DNA from: Oscillospiraceae bacterium
GTDB taxonomy: Bacteria > Bacillota > Clostridia > Oscillospirales > Oscillospiraceae
Direction: 5' to 3'
Assembly: GCA_902775355.1 (NCBI GenBank)
Contig: CACYLY010000018.1
Coordinates: forward strand, 1-53,010
DNA length: 53,010 nucleotides
The position numbers and the translations under genes are program-made. Below are positions 17,289 to 25,870 of the stretch, piece by piece. The first letter of the stretch is position 1. Every line of letters starts with the position of its first letter. The notes beneath the pieces are model-generated. The model was given only the letters and a program-made list of their open reading frames with translations. It had not been told where the DNA came from and made no database searches.

Positions 17289-18266
17289 GTGAATCAGGAA
17301 TTGATCAATCTGGACAAGTTTGGGCTCAGTGATGAGGAGCTCTTCTCCCACGTAGACCACAGCGCGCTGGAGTCCGAGAAGATCACCGCGCCCCGGTATT
17401 CCTACTGGCGCAGCGTTTTCAGGGTCTTCTTCCGCAAGAAAGCCAACATTTTCTTCCTCTGCGTTTTGGCGGTCGTGCTCTTCCTTGCCTTCGTCTATCC
17501 GGCGATGATCGACTACGATCCCTTCGCCAACCTGATGGACTCCACCGCCAAGCACCTTCGCCCCAACCAGGCCTTTGCCAAGTACGGCAGGTCCATCCAT
17601 TACATCCTCGGCACCGGCGCCTCCGGCGAGCCCACCTTTGACGCGGTGTGGAACGGCGCGCGCATCTCCCTGTCCCTGGCTTTCGTCTGCGCGGCCATCA
17701 ACATGACCATCGGCGTTCTGCTGGGCGCCGTGTGGGGCTTCTCCAAGAAGATCGACATGTTCATGATCGAGGTCTCGAACATCGTGGGCAACGTCCCCTA
17801 CACGCTGCTCATCGCCGTGCTGGTGCTGGTGCTCAAGGCCAGCTTCTGGACCATGGTCTTCGCCCTGACGGTGACGGGCTGGCTGTTCATCGCCTACTTC
17901 TTCCGAACCCAGGTTATCATCATACGAGACCGGGAATATAACCTGGCCTCCCGTTGTCTGGGCACGTCCATCTTCCGGATCGCCACCCGGAATATCCTGC
18001 CCTTCATGACCTCCCTGATCGTGACGCAGATCGCGGTGGAGATCCCCTCCTACGTGTCTTACGAGGTGTTCCTGGCCTGGATCGGCATGGGCATCTCCGA
18101 CATGTCCCTGGGCCGCATCATCCAGGCTGCCCAGAGCGCCATGCTGACGCCCGGTTGGGAATTCGAATTCTGGAGCCCCGTCATCGTCTCCGCAATCGTG
18201 ACTATCGTCCTCTATGTGGCCGGACAGAACCTGGGCGACGCTTCCGACCCCAGGACCCATATGTGA
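17289..18266 (+). CDS. oppC: Oligopeptide ABC transporter permease OppC
   Basis: This 325-residue permease has an N-terminal cytoplasmic segment, helix 1 at about residues 50-72, and the permease core with the EAA loop around ASRCLGTSIFRIATRNILP. The closing NLGDASDPRT is typical of OppC/DppC. GTG 17289 is chosen because GAGGTGA at 17277-17283 is 5 bases upstream; GTG 17280, overlapping the oppB stop as GTGA, is the alternative and would add three residues. Expression is coupled to oppB either way. Confidence 0.88.
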   Translation: MNQELINLDKFGLSDEELFSHVDHSALESEKITAPRYSYWRSVFRVFFRKKANIFFLCVLAVVLFLAFVYPAMIDYDPFANLMDSTAKHLRPNQAFAKYGRSIHYILGTGASGEPTFDAVWNGARISLSLAFVCAAINMTIGVLLGAVWGFSKKIDMFMIEVSNIVGNVPYTLLIAVLVLVLKASFWTMVFALTVTGWLFIAYFFRTQVIIIRDREYNLASRCLGTSIFRIATRNILPFMTSLIVTQIAVEIPSYVSYEVFLAWIGMGISDMSLGRIIQAAQSAMLTPGWEFEFWSPVIVSAIVTIVLYVAGQNLGDASDPRTHM

Positions 18267-18279
18267 GGAGGGACGCGAT

Positions 18280-20028
18280 ATGGATAATAAGAAAGCACTG
18301 CTGTCCATCAAGGACCTGAACGTCAAGTTCCGGGTCCGCGGCAGGATCCTCACCGCCATTCGGGGCATCTCCCTGGACATCTACGAGAACGAGTCCATCG
18401 CCATCGTGGGCGAGTCCGGCTCCGGCAAATCGGTTTTCACCAAGACCTTCGCCGGCATGCTGGATCAGAACGGTTTTATCGATCAGGGCGCCATCTTCTA
18501 TAACGACGAAGAGCTGGCCGCCACCAAGGTGACCCTGACTCCCTCTGCGAAGGCCGCGATCAACGGGCTGAAAAGCAGCCTGGATGAGAGTGCCAAGCTG
18601 ACCTTCGGCGCGGACACCTACAAGGAAATCCTCAACCTGGAAAAGGAAAAGAAGGCCCGGGAGTCCCTCAGCGACGAGGAAGACGAGCAGTTTGCCGCGG
18701 CCATCAAGGAGATGGTCTTCGACAAGACCGAGAAGGGCAACTACAAGCAGACTCTTGACCCCAAGAAGGAAAAGGACAAGATCCGGGAAGTCAACGCCGA
18801 GATCGAAAAGCTGGAGATGGCCATCAAGGCCAAGGAAGCGGAGAAGGCGGCCCTGATCAAGACCCGCAAGAGCAGCGTCCAGCAGGACAAGGAGTTCCTG
18901 GCCTCCTACCATGAGCGCATGAACGCTCTGAAGGAACGCTACCATAAGGACATCTCCAAACCCATCACCGACGAGATGAAAGAGGAGAACAGCCTGCTGG
19001 CCAAGGAGCTGTATCTGTCCGTGGGCCGCTACAGCCTGATCCAGAGACTGAAGGCCATGCACAAGCTGAAAAAGGCCGCGCGGGACGCCATGAGAATGGG
19101 TGTGGATCTCAAGGATCGGGACAACCGGCTGAAGATCTTCGGCGACGTTGCGCTCTACGTCTTTTACGAAAAGGAAGACGGCAAGGCCATCTACGGCAAG
19201 GGCGTCAACGACGTGACCAAGATCAAGAACCCCAAGGACTGGACGGAGATCCGCGGCAAGCGCATCGCCACCGTGTTCCAGGACCCCATGACCTCCCTGA
19301 ACCCGATCATTCCCATCGGCAAGCAGATCACCTCGGTCATCCTGAAGCATCAGGACTGCACCGAGATCGAGGCCCGGTCCCGGGCGCTGGAGCTGATGTA
19401 CAAGGTGGGCATCCCCAATGCGGAGAACCGCTTTGACGACTATCCCTTCCAGTACTCCGGCGGTATGCGCCAGCGTATCGTTATCGCCATCGCCCTGAGC
19501 TGCCAGCCCAAGATCCTGATCTGTGACGAGCCCACCACCGCTCTGGACGTGACCATCCAGGCCCAGATCCTGAAGCTGCTGAAGGATCTGCAGAGGGAGT
19601 ACAACTACACCATCGTGTTCATCACCCATGACCTGGGCGTTGTGGCCAATGTGGCCGAGCGCGTGGCTGTCATGTACGCCGGCCAGATCGTCGAGGTGGG
19701 TACGGTGGAAGAGGTGTTCTACGATCCCCGGCATCCCTACACCTGGGCTCTGCTGAGCTCCCTGCCCCAGCTGGCTGAGAGGGACACCGAGCTGTTCTCC
19801 ATCACGGGCACGCCGCCTTCCCTGTACAACAAGATCGTGGGCGACGCCTTTGCTCCCCGCAACCAGTACTGCATGAAGATCGATACCCTGGAGGATCCCC
19901 CGATGTTCCAGGTCAGCCCCACCCACTTCGCCAAGACCTGGCTGCTGGATCCGCGGGCGCCCAAGATCGAAAAACCCAGCATCATCCAGGATACCTACAA
20001 CAAGCTGAAGCGGACTTACAACATTTAA
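18280..20028 (+). CDS. oppD: Oligopeptide ABC transporter ATPase OppD with a long insert in the nucleotide-binding domain
   Basis: All ATPase motifs are present: Walker A GESGSGKS (about residues 45-52), Q-loop VFQDP (about 332), signature YSGGMRQR, Walker [13 protein letters not shown] and the switch His in ITHDLGV. The distance from Walker A to the Q-loop is about 280 residues instead of about 50. The extra 230 are highly charged (many Lys and Glu, for example [16 protein letters not shown]) and look like a helical coiled coil. Total length is 582 against about 330 for ordinary OppD. The C-terminal oligopeptide-type region has only one visible Cys (QYCMK). Starts 13 bases after oppC with GAGGAGGG upstream. 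Confidence 0.9.
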   Translation: MDNKKALLSIKDLNVKFRVRGRILTAIRGISLDIYENESIAIVGESGSGKSVFTKTFAGMLDQNGFIDQGAIFYNDEELAATKVTLTPSAKAAINGLKSSLDESAKLTFGADTYKEILNLEKEKKARESLSDEEDEQFAAAIKEMVFDKTEKGNYKQTLDPKKEKDKIREVNAEIEKLEMAIKAKEAEKAALIKTRKSSVQQDKEFLASYHERMNALKERYHKDISKPITDEMKEENSLLAKELYLSVGRYSLIQRLKAMHKLKKAARDAMRMGVDLKDRDNRLKIFGDVALYVFYEKEDGKAIYGKGVNDVTKIKNPKDWTEIRGKRIATVFQDPMTSLNPIIPIGKQITSVILKHQDCTEIEARSRALELMYKVGIPNAENRFDDYPFQYSGGMRQRIVIAIALSCQPKILICDEPTTALDVTIQAQILKLLKDLQREYNYTIVFITHDLGVVANVAERVAVMYAGQIVEVGTVEEVFYDPRHPYTWALLSSLPQLAERDTELFSITGTPPSLYNKIVGDAFAPRNQYCMKIDTLEDPPMFQVSPTHFAKTWLLDPRAPKIEKPSIIQDTYNKLKRTYNI

Positions 20029-20043
20029 GGAGGGATGCGTCAA

Positions 20044-21351
20044 ATGAGCGATGAAAAGAGAACTGTGACGCAGACCCAGGCCCACCTTCCGGAGCATGGC
20101 CCCATTGACGAAAACGGGAGAGAGATCCTTCTGCAGGTCAAGAATGTGGACATCACCTTCGGAAAAGGGGACAATGCGGTCAGAGCCGTTAAGAACGCCA
20201 GCTTCGACATCTATAAGGGCGAGACCTTCTCCCTGGTGGGTGAGTCCGGCTCCGGCAAGACCACCATCGGCCGCGCCGTTATCCGCGTCAACCCCTGCGC
20301 CGCCGGCGAGATCGACTACAAGGGCGTGCGCATCTCCGGCAAGATCCCCCGTTCCCTGGACCGGGAGGTCATCCGCAACATCCAGATGGTGTTCCAGGAC
20401 CCCGCCGCGTCTCTGAACGAGCGCGCCACGGTGGACTACATCATCTCCGAAGGCCTGTACAACTTCCATCTGTATGAGAACGAGGCCGACCGTGTGGCCA
20501 AGGTGGAGAAGATGATCGAGGAGGTCGGTCTGCTCCCCGAGCACCTGACCCGTTACCCCCACGAGTTCTCCGGCGGCCAGCGGCAGCGTATCGGTGTGGC
20601 CCGCGCCATGGTCATGGAGCCTGAGCTGGTCATTGCCGACGAGCCCATCTCCGCACTGGACGTGTCCATCCGCGCCCAGGTGCTGAACCTGATGAAGAAG
20701 TTCCAGCGGGAGCGCGGCCTGACCTACCTGTTCGTGGCCCACGACCTGTCCATCGTCCGTTTCATCTCCGACCGTATCGCCGTTATCTACAAGGGCACCA
20801 TCGTGGAGGTGGCGGAGACGGAGGAGCTCTTCAACTTCCCCCTGCACCCCTACACCCACTCGCTGATTTCCGCCATCCCCATCCCCGATCCCCAGTTGGA
20901 GAAGCACAAGGTCCTCTATACCTACGATCCGTCCATCCACAACTACGACGAGGACAAGCCCGAGCTGGTGGATATCGGCCACGGCCACTGGATCTACGGC
21001 AACAAGAAGGAGATCGAGGAATATCGGGCGATCCGCGAGAAGAACGTCCCTGTCAAGTCGGTCACCATCTCCTACGACGAGGAGGAGGTCAACAAGAAGA
21101 TCGAGGAGTCCGGGGAGCTGCATGGCTCCAACTACATCCTCGACCGGCCTCTCCACGACACCGGCAGCTTCTGGCTGGGCTTCCTGTCCTTCTTCCTGTC
21201 CATCCTGGGCCTGATCGGTGCGGCGATTTTCCGCAAGTTCAACTACCTCCGCAACTCCAACAGCTGCAGAAAAGGCGCCGTTGCCGGCCTGATCGTCAAG
21301 GTGGTAATCGTCTTGCTCTTCCTGATCATGCTGTTCATAGCATCGCATTGA
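20044..21351 (+). CDS. oppF: Oligopeptide ABC transporter ATPase OppF with C-terminal membrane tail
   Basis: This 435-residue ATPase has Walker [11 protein letters not shown]-loop [11 protein letters not shown], signature FSGGQRQR, Walker [12 protein letters not shown] and switch VAHDLSIV, all intact. After the usual OppF end (about residue 310) it continues with a charged linker and then two hydrophobic segments ([20 protein letters not shown] and [19 protein letters not shown], last 65 residues), which should anchor it in the membrane. ATG 20044 lies 9 bases after AAGGAGGG; ATG 20035 is too close to that site. It is the last gene before a terminator. Confidence 0.9.
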   Translation: MSDEKRTVTQTQAHLPEHGPIDENGREILLQVKNVDITFGKGDNAVRAVKNASFDIYKGETFSLVGESGSGKTTIGRAVIRVNPCAAGEIDYKGVRISGKIPRSLDREVIRNIQMVFQDPAASLNERATVDYIISEGLYNFHLYENEADRVAKVEKMIEEVGLLPEHLTRYPHEFSGGQRQRIGVARAMVMEPELVIADEPISALDVSIRAQVLNLMKKFQRERGLTYLFVAHDLSIVRFISDRIAVIYKGTIVEVAETEELFNFPLHPYTHSLISAIPIPDPQLEKHKVLYTYDPSIHNYDEDKPELVDIGHGHWIYGNKKEIEEYRAIREKNVPVKSVTISYDEEEVNKKIEESGELHGSNYILDRPLHDTGSFWLGFLSFFLSILGLIGAAIFRKFNYLRNSNSCRKGAVAGLIVKVVIVLLFLIMLFIASH

Positions 21352-21362
21352 CAATAAAGGAT

Positions 21363-21397
21363 GCCGCGCTCCGAGAAATCGGCAGCGCGGCAGTTTT
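21363..21397 (+). terminator. Terminator after oppF
   Basis: GCCGCGCT (21363-21370) pairs with AGCGCGGC (21384-21391); an inner CCGA-GAAA-TCGG stem sits on top with one bulged C, and AGTTTT follows. The next gene starts only 9 bases later, so its expression must come from read-through or an unrecognised promoter. Confidence 0.8.
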
Positions 21398-21405
21398 AAA
21401 GGTGT

Positions 21406-22638
21406 ATGAAAACAAGAGGAAACCGATTCTTTCATTCGTCTAACCGGCCGGTGGAGACCATCACCCTGTCCGAGGACCACAAGTGGGGAAAGCTGGCGGT
21501 GGTCATCGTGCTGGTTGCGCTCGGCATTTTCTTCCTGGGACGGGGCATCTACGCGGCGCTGAACCACCAGGGCGGCTGGACGGAGATCACAGCCCAGTAC
21601 GGTACCGAGGGCTGCGGCTCGTCTTTTCAGTTCCAGTACCGTTTGGACGACCGGAGCGGCAACGCGGAGTACCACGATCTGACGCTGATGTATACCTCCC
21701 TCTGCACCCGGGAGGCAAAGCTGTATGACAGCGTCGGGACCTACCCGGACCTGGGCAACCTGGGAGCGCTGAACGCGGCGCCCAACCAGGAGCTGAGCCT
21801 GGAGCCGGAGCTGTACCGCGCCCTGGAAAAGATCCAGGCCAGCGGGAACCGGGTGCTCTACCTGGCCCCGCTGTACGAATACTACAGCTGCCTGTTCTTC
21901 TGCGAGCGGGAGGAGGAGACGCTTGCCTACGATCCGCTGCGGAATCCGGACCTGGCCCGGAGCTTTGGAGAGCTGGCAGCCTTCGCCTCCGATCCCGGGC
22001 AGATCGACCTGGAGCTTCTGGGCGAAAACCGGGCCCGGCTGCGGGTGTCCGAGGAGTACCTGGCCTATGCGCAGGCCAACGGCATCAGCCTGTTTGTGGA
22101 TTTCGGCTGGATGAAGAACGCCTTTATCCTGGACGATCTGGCCGCGGCCATCCGGCAGAAGGGCTTTACCCGGGGCTATCTCCTGTCGACAGACGGCTTT
22201 GGCTGCAATCTCTGCGACACGGGGGAGAGCTTCTCCGTGAACGTGTTCGACCGGGCGCTGGGGGAGGACTGCCTGGCGGCCCAACTGCAGTACAGCCGGC
22301 CCCTGTCCTTCGTGTCCCTGCGCAGCTACACCACCACTCCCATGGGCAACGATCTGTACTTCGAGATGGCCGACGGGCAGGTCCGCTCCATCTATGTGGA
22401 CCCGGCGGATGGGATGCCCAAGACCGCGATGGACGATCTGCTGCTCTGGTCCCAGGAGCGGGGCTGCGCCGACCTGGTGCTGATGGGCTCTCCCATCTTC
22501 ACGGCGGACAGCTTTGCGCCGGAGCGCCTGGAGCAGCTGGACTGTTTCTACGCCTACTGCAGCGAAAAGACCCTGATCTGCAGCGATCCTATGATGGAGA
22601 TCTCCGCTCTGGCGGAGGGCTATCGCACCGCAGACTGA
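21406..22638 (+). CDS. Membrane-anchored protein resembling a degenerate ApbE (flavin transferase) domain
   Basis: The 410-residue product has one N-terminal membrane helix (about residues 29-50) and an external domain. Several stretches line up with ApbE-type FAD:protein FMN transferases: DLGNLGALNAAPNQELSLEPELY (N-terminal half), FVDFGWMKNAFILDDLAAAI (the GxxAKGYAVD region) and RSIYVDPADGMP (the HIIDPRTG region). The family His before IDP is Ser-Ile-Tyr-Val here and the usual glycine-rich GG is STDGFG, so transferase activity is doubtful. It starts 9 bases after the oppF terminator. The fold assignment is my reading of short motifs and could be wrong; function is unknown. Confidence 0.5.
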   Translation: MKTRGNRFFHSSNRPVETITLSEDHKWGKLAVVIVLVALGIFFLGRGIYAALNHQGGWTEITAQYGTEGCGSSFQFQYRLDDRSGNAEYHDLTLMYTSLCTREAKLYDSVGTYPDLGNLGALNAAPNQELSLEPELYRALEKIQASGNRVLYLAPLYEYYSCLFFCEREEETLAYDPLRNPDLARSFGELAAFASDPGQIDLELLGENRARLRVSEEYLAYAQANGISLFVDFGWMKNAFILDDLAAAIRQKGFTRGYLLSTDGFGCNLCDTGESFSVNVFDRALGEDCLAAQLQYSRPLSFVSLRSYTTTPMGNDLYFEMADGQVRSIYVDPADGMPKTAMDDLLLWSQERGCADLVLMGSPIFTADSFAPERLEQLDCFYAYCSEKTLICSDPMMEISALAEGYRTAD

Positions 22639-22673
22639 GCGCGGGAGACGGCCCTGTGCCGACTCCGAAACAC

Positions 22674-22721
22674 AAGTTGGGGCAGTAAAGCCGGGAGGCT
22701 GAGCTGCACCCAACTTTTTTT
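22674..22721 (+). terminator. Strong terminator after the ApbE-like gene
   Basis: AAGTTGGG (22674-22681) with CCCAACTT (22709-22716), extended inward by GCAG/CTGC after one bulge, followed by seven T residues. It ends the peptide-transport region. Confidence 0.9.
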
Positions 22722-22766
22722 CGGCGCCATGTCAATCTTTTAGATAAAACAAAAAGAGGATACCTG

Positions 22767-22808
22767 GGCAAGAAGGAGCATGCGGCGCGCCACATGCTCC
22801 TTCTTGCC
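22767..22808. repeat. 16-bp perfect inverted repeat
   Basis: The 16 bases 22767-22782 (GGCAAGAAGGAGCATG) are exactly repeated in inverse at 22793-22808 with a 10-base centre. No T tract follows on either side, so it does not look like a terminator. No open frame of interest crosses it. Confidence 0.6.
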
Positions 22809-22902
22809 GAGTGATGTTCAACGCCGGAGCGCCGTTTTTCTCCGCAGGGCCGGACTCGGCGCTGCGGCTGGGGACGGGGGCGGAGGACGATATCCCCCCC
22901 CC

Positions 22903-23180
22903 GACCCAGTGTGCGCACTGGGTCACCCCCCTTTAGGCAAGGGGGGCAAGCACAATGCCCGGCGCTGCGGACGCGAAATGGCAGGCGACCAAAGGTCGCC
23001 CCTACGGCGTGGATGGGGCGTCGGGACGCGTAGGGAGCGACCCTTCGCCCCTGATCGCTCCGCAGACGGGCTGTCGAGGGCGCAAGCCCCTACGGCGGAG
23101 ACGGACCTTGACGCGGATCGGCGGGCGCTTCGTGAAGCGTCCCTACGGGCGCGGGACGGAGGAAGGCACGAGGGGCCAAG
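22903..23180. repeat. Cluster of palindromic repeats (family B and others)
   Basis: This stretch has GACCCAGTG/CACTGGGTC (22903-22924), a GGCGACC-aaa-GGTCGCCCCTAC unit (about 22982-23003), a 32-bp block at 23032-23063 that recurs exactly at 33674-33705, and GGGCGCTTCGTGAAGCG (about 23126-23142). Short open frames across it have no recognisable product. It separates the transporter region from the glycosidase operon. Confidence 0.6.
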
Positions 23181-23226
23181 GCGTGGGCGGGGATCAGACG
23201 GAGGACGGGATGGGAAAAAAGGGGAC

Positions 23227-23255
23227 TTGTATCTGCGGCGTTTCAATGGTAAAAT
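23227..23255 (+). promoter_or_regulatory. Candidate promoter of the GH2 operon
   Basis: TTGTAT (23227-23232), a 17-base spacer and TAAAAT (23250-23255) preceded by TGG. If used, the GH2 transcript would carry a leader of about 260 bases that contains the nested palindrome at 23303-23386. The -35 matches 4 of 6 positions. Confidence 0.45.
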
Positions 23256-23302
23256 AAACTGTAATACTATTATCCAATAAGACGGCTTAGAAAGATTTCG
23301 AG

Positions 23303-23386
23303 CCGGATTTGAGGCAGGCAAGGCGCAGAGCGCAGGGAATACTTCCGTATTTCCAAGCTCTGCAACGAAGCATGGCACAAATCCGG
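23303..23386 (+). repeat. Nested 84-bp palindrome in the probable GH2 leader
   Basis: Three concentric pairings are visible: CCGGATTTG (23303-23311) with CAAATCCGG (23378-23386); GCAGAGC (23325-23331) with GCTCTGC (23357-23363); GGAATAC (23336-23342) with GTATTTCC (23347-23354, one extra base). It could fold into one long hairpin. It may be a dispersed repeat, a structured leader, or both. Confidence 0.55.
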
Positions 23387-23521
23387 CCGGAAGATTTCAA
23401 GCGGTTCTATTGGAGAATAGTATCAAATTATCGACTCATCCCAAGCGCCGGCGGAAAACGGCGGGATTATCCTGTGGAGAAGCGCTGTGCCGGAGGACAG
23501 GGGAATGAGAAAGGGGACGCC

Positions 23522-25870
23522 ATGATCAGTATCTGCAGCGGATGGGAGTTTACCGAACAGTGGTCCGAGGCCTTTCTGCGAGGCGAAGCGCCCGGGGTGC
23601 CGGTACGCCTGCCCCACAATGTACGGGAATTGCCGCTGCACTACGCCTCTCCCGCGGACTATGAGATGGTCTGCGGCTACCGCAGGCTGCTGCGGATCCC
23701 GGAGGAGGCGGCGGGGAAGCGGATCTTCCTGCAGTTTGACGGCGCCGCCCATATCGCCCGGGTCTACTGCCGGGGGCAGCTCTGCTGCGAGCATCGCTGC
23801 GGCTACACCGCTTTCCGCACGGAGATCACCGGCCTGGTGAAGCCCGGGGAGGAGGTCCCCGTCGCCGTGGAGCTGGACTGCACGGAAAACGGGCAGATCC
23901 CGCCCTTCGGCTTCGTCATCGACTATCTGACCTACGGCGGCCTCTACCGGGAGGCCTGGCTGGACCTGCGGGGACAGGAAACGATCGAGGACCTCTTCGT
24001 CTATACCCCGGAGCTGGACCGGCTGGAGGCGAGGCTGACGCTGAGCCGCCCCGAGGCCTCTGTGCGCCTCTCCGTCTGGGACGGGGAGACCCGCCTTGCC
24101 GAGGCGACCGGCGGGGATCGCTTCTCCCTGCGCCTGCCCGGCGTCACGCCCTGGTGCCCGGAGACCCCCAGGCGCTACCTCTGCCGGGCGGAGCTGCTGG
24201 ATGAGAGGGGAGAGGTCCTGGATGCGCAGGAGACCCTCTTCGGCTTCCGCACCGTGGAATTCAAGCCCGAGGGCTTTTTCCTCAACGGAAAGCCCGCCTA
24301 TCTGCGGGGCCTGAACCGGCACCAGTGCTTCCCCTTCATCGGCTACGCCGCGCCGGAGAGCCTGCAGCGGGAGGACGCCCGGATCCTGAAGGAGGAGCTG
24401 AGCTGCACCGCCGTGCGCACCTCCCACTATCCCCAGAGTCAGTATTTCATCGACGAGTGCGATCGGCTGGGCCTGCTGGTCTTCACCGAGATCCCCGGCT
24501 GGCAGCACATCGGCGGCGAGGCCTGGAAGGACCAGGCCGTGGAAAACGTCCGGGAGATGGTGTGCCAGTACCGGAACCACCCCAGCATCGTGCTCTGGGG
24601 CGTGCGCATCAACGAGAGCCAGGACGACGACGCCTTTTACCGGCGCACCAACGAGCTCTGCCACCGGCTGGACCCCAGCCGCCCTACCTCCGGGGTGCGC
24701 TACCTGCAGAAATCCAGCCTGCTGGAGGACGTATACGCCTATAACGACTTTTCCCACACCGGGAACAACCCGGGGGTCCTGCCCAAGAGCAGGGTCAGCA
24801 CCCATCCGGAGAAGGCTCTGCTGGTGTCCGAGCACAACGGGCACATGTTCCCCACCAAGAGCTATGATCCCTGGGCCAAGCGCCAGGAGCAGGCCCTGCG
24901 CCACGCCCGGGTCCAGAACGACGCCCGGGCCGACGGGCAGCACGCGGGCTGCTTCGGCTGGTGCATGTTCGACTACGCCACCCACAAGGACTTCGGCTCC
25001 GGGGACAAGATCTGCTATCACGGGGTGATGGACGCCTTCCGCAATCCCAAGCTTGCATCGGCGGTCTACGCCAGCCAGGGGGACGAGACCCCTGTGCTGG
25101 AGGTGGGCAGCCCCATGGAAATCGGCGACTACCCCGGCGGCAATCTGGGGGAGATGTACGTCTTCACCAACGCCGACGAGGTGGAGCTGTATAAGAACGA
25201 CTGCTTTGTCAAGAGCTTCCGCACCCAGGGCTGGAAGGGCCTGCCCCACGGCCCGGTGAAGATCGACGACACCATCGGCTGCCTGCTGGAGACCCAAGAG
25301 GGGTTCCCCAAGGCCAAGGCCGCCCAGGTCAAGGCCCTGCTCCTCAGCCTGGGCAAGCACGGCTCCGCCAGTCTGCCGCCCCTGGAGATGCTGAAGGGCC
25401 TGGCGGTGCTGAAGCGCTGGGGCTTGACGACCGGCGATATCGCTTCCCTCTACGGCAAGTACGTGGGCAACTGGGGCGGCGAGGCCACCGTCTGGCGCTT
25501 TGACGGCAAGAAGGACGGCAAGGTGGTCGTGAGTCAAACCCGTTGCCCGGGCAGCAGGCTCCACCTGGAGGCAAAGGCCAGCAGCCTGAAGCTGCGGGAG
25601 GGCGAGCGCTACGACATGGCTGCCGTCCGCATCCGGGTGCTGGACGAGAACGAGGGCCTGGCCTGCTACGCCCAGCTGCCCCTCCGCCTGCGGACCGAGG
25701 GCGCCGTGGCCCTGGCGGGGCCGGAGACCCTCTGCGCCGAGGGCGGCAGCACCGGCTGCTATCTGCGCACCACGGGCGAGAGCGGCGAGGGCCGGCTCTG
25801 GATCAAGAGCGACCAGACCGAGCCCGTGCTGCTGCGCTTCACGGTGGAAGGAGGCGAGGCCCTTGCCTGA
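23522..25870 (+). CDS. Glycoside hydrolase family 2 (beta-galactosidase or beta-glucuronidase type)
   Basis: This 782-residue protein has the GH2 order: a jelly-roll sugar-binding domain (about residues 20-190), an immunoglobulin-like domain, then the TIM barrel with NGKPAYLRGLNRHQCFPF. The acid/base is Glu365 (RINESQ) and the nucleophile Glu437 (VSEHNG). A C-terminal beta domain follows. No signal peptide is visible, so it should act in the cytoplasm on imported oligosaccharide; substrate is not resolved. ATG 23522 is preceded by GAAAGGGGAC and starts the sugar-binding domain; longer readings run through palindromic repeats. The downstream GH36 gene overlaps by eight bases. Confidence 0.88.
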   Translation: MISICSGWEFTEQWSEAFLRGEAPGVPVRLPHNVRELPLHYASPADYEMVCGYRRLLRIPEEAAGKRIFLQFDGAAHIARVYCRGQLCCEHRCGYTAFRTEITGLVKPGEEVPVAVELDCTENGQIPPFGFVIDYLTYGGLYREAWLDLRGQETIEDLFVYTPELDRLEARLTLSRPEASVRLSVWDGETRLAEATGGDRFSLRLPGVTPWCPETPRRYLCRAELLDERGEVLDAQETLFGFRTVEFKPEGFFLNGKPAYLRGLNRHQCFPFIGYAAPESLQREDARILKEELSCTAVRTSHYPQSQYFIDECDRLGLLVFTEIPGWQHIGGEAWKDQAVENVREMVCQYRNHPSIVLWGVRINESQDDDAFYRRTNELCHRLDPSRPTSGVRYLQKSSLLEDVYAYNDFSHTGNNPGVLPKSRVSTHPEKALLVSEHNGHMFPTKSYDPWAKRQEQALRHARVQNDARADGQHAGCFGWCMFDYATHKDFGSGDKICYHGVMDAFRNPKLASAVYASQGDETPVLEVGSPMEIGDYPGGNLGEMYVFTNADEVELYKNDCFVKSFRTQGWKGLPHGPVKIDDTIGCLLETQEGFPKAKAAQVKALLLSLGKHGSASLPPLEMLKGLAVLKRWGLTTGDIASLYGKYVGNWGGEATVWRFDGKKDGKVVVSQTRCPGSRLHLEAKASSLKLREGERYDMAAVRIRVLDENEGLACYAQLPLRLRTEGAVALAGPETLCAEGGSTGCYLRTTGESGEGRLWIKSDQTEPVLLRFTVEGGEALA

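Noticed and set aside
18202-22713. A 1503-residue open frame on the minus strand opposite oppD-oppF and the ApbE-like gene
   Set aside because: It is antisense to four genes with clear motifs and arises from GC-rich third positions; its translation has no recognisable domain and is dominated by low-complexity Gly/Val/Leu/Gln/His.
22923-23378. A 151-residue minus-strand frame in the gap before the GH2 gene
   Set aside because: It is made of palindromic repeats and the nested palindrome, and has no similarity I recognise.
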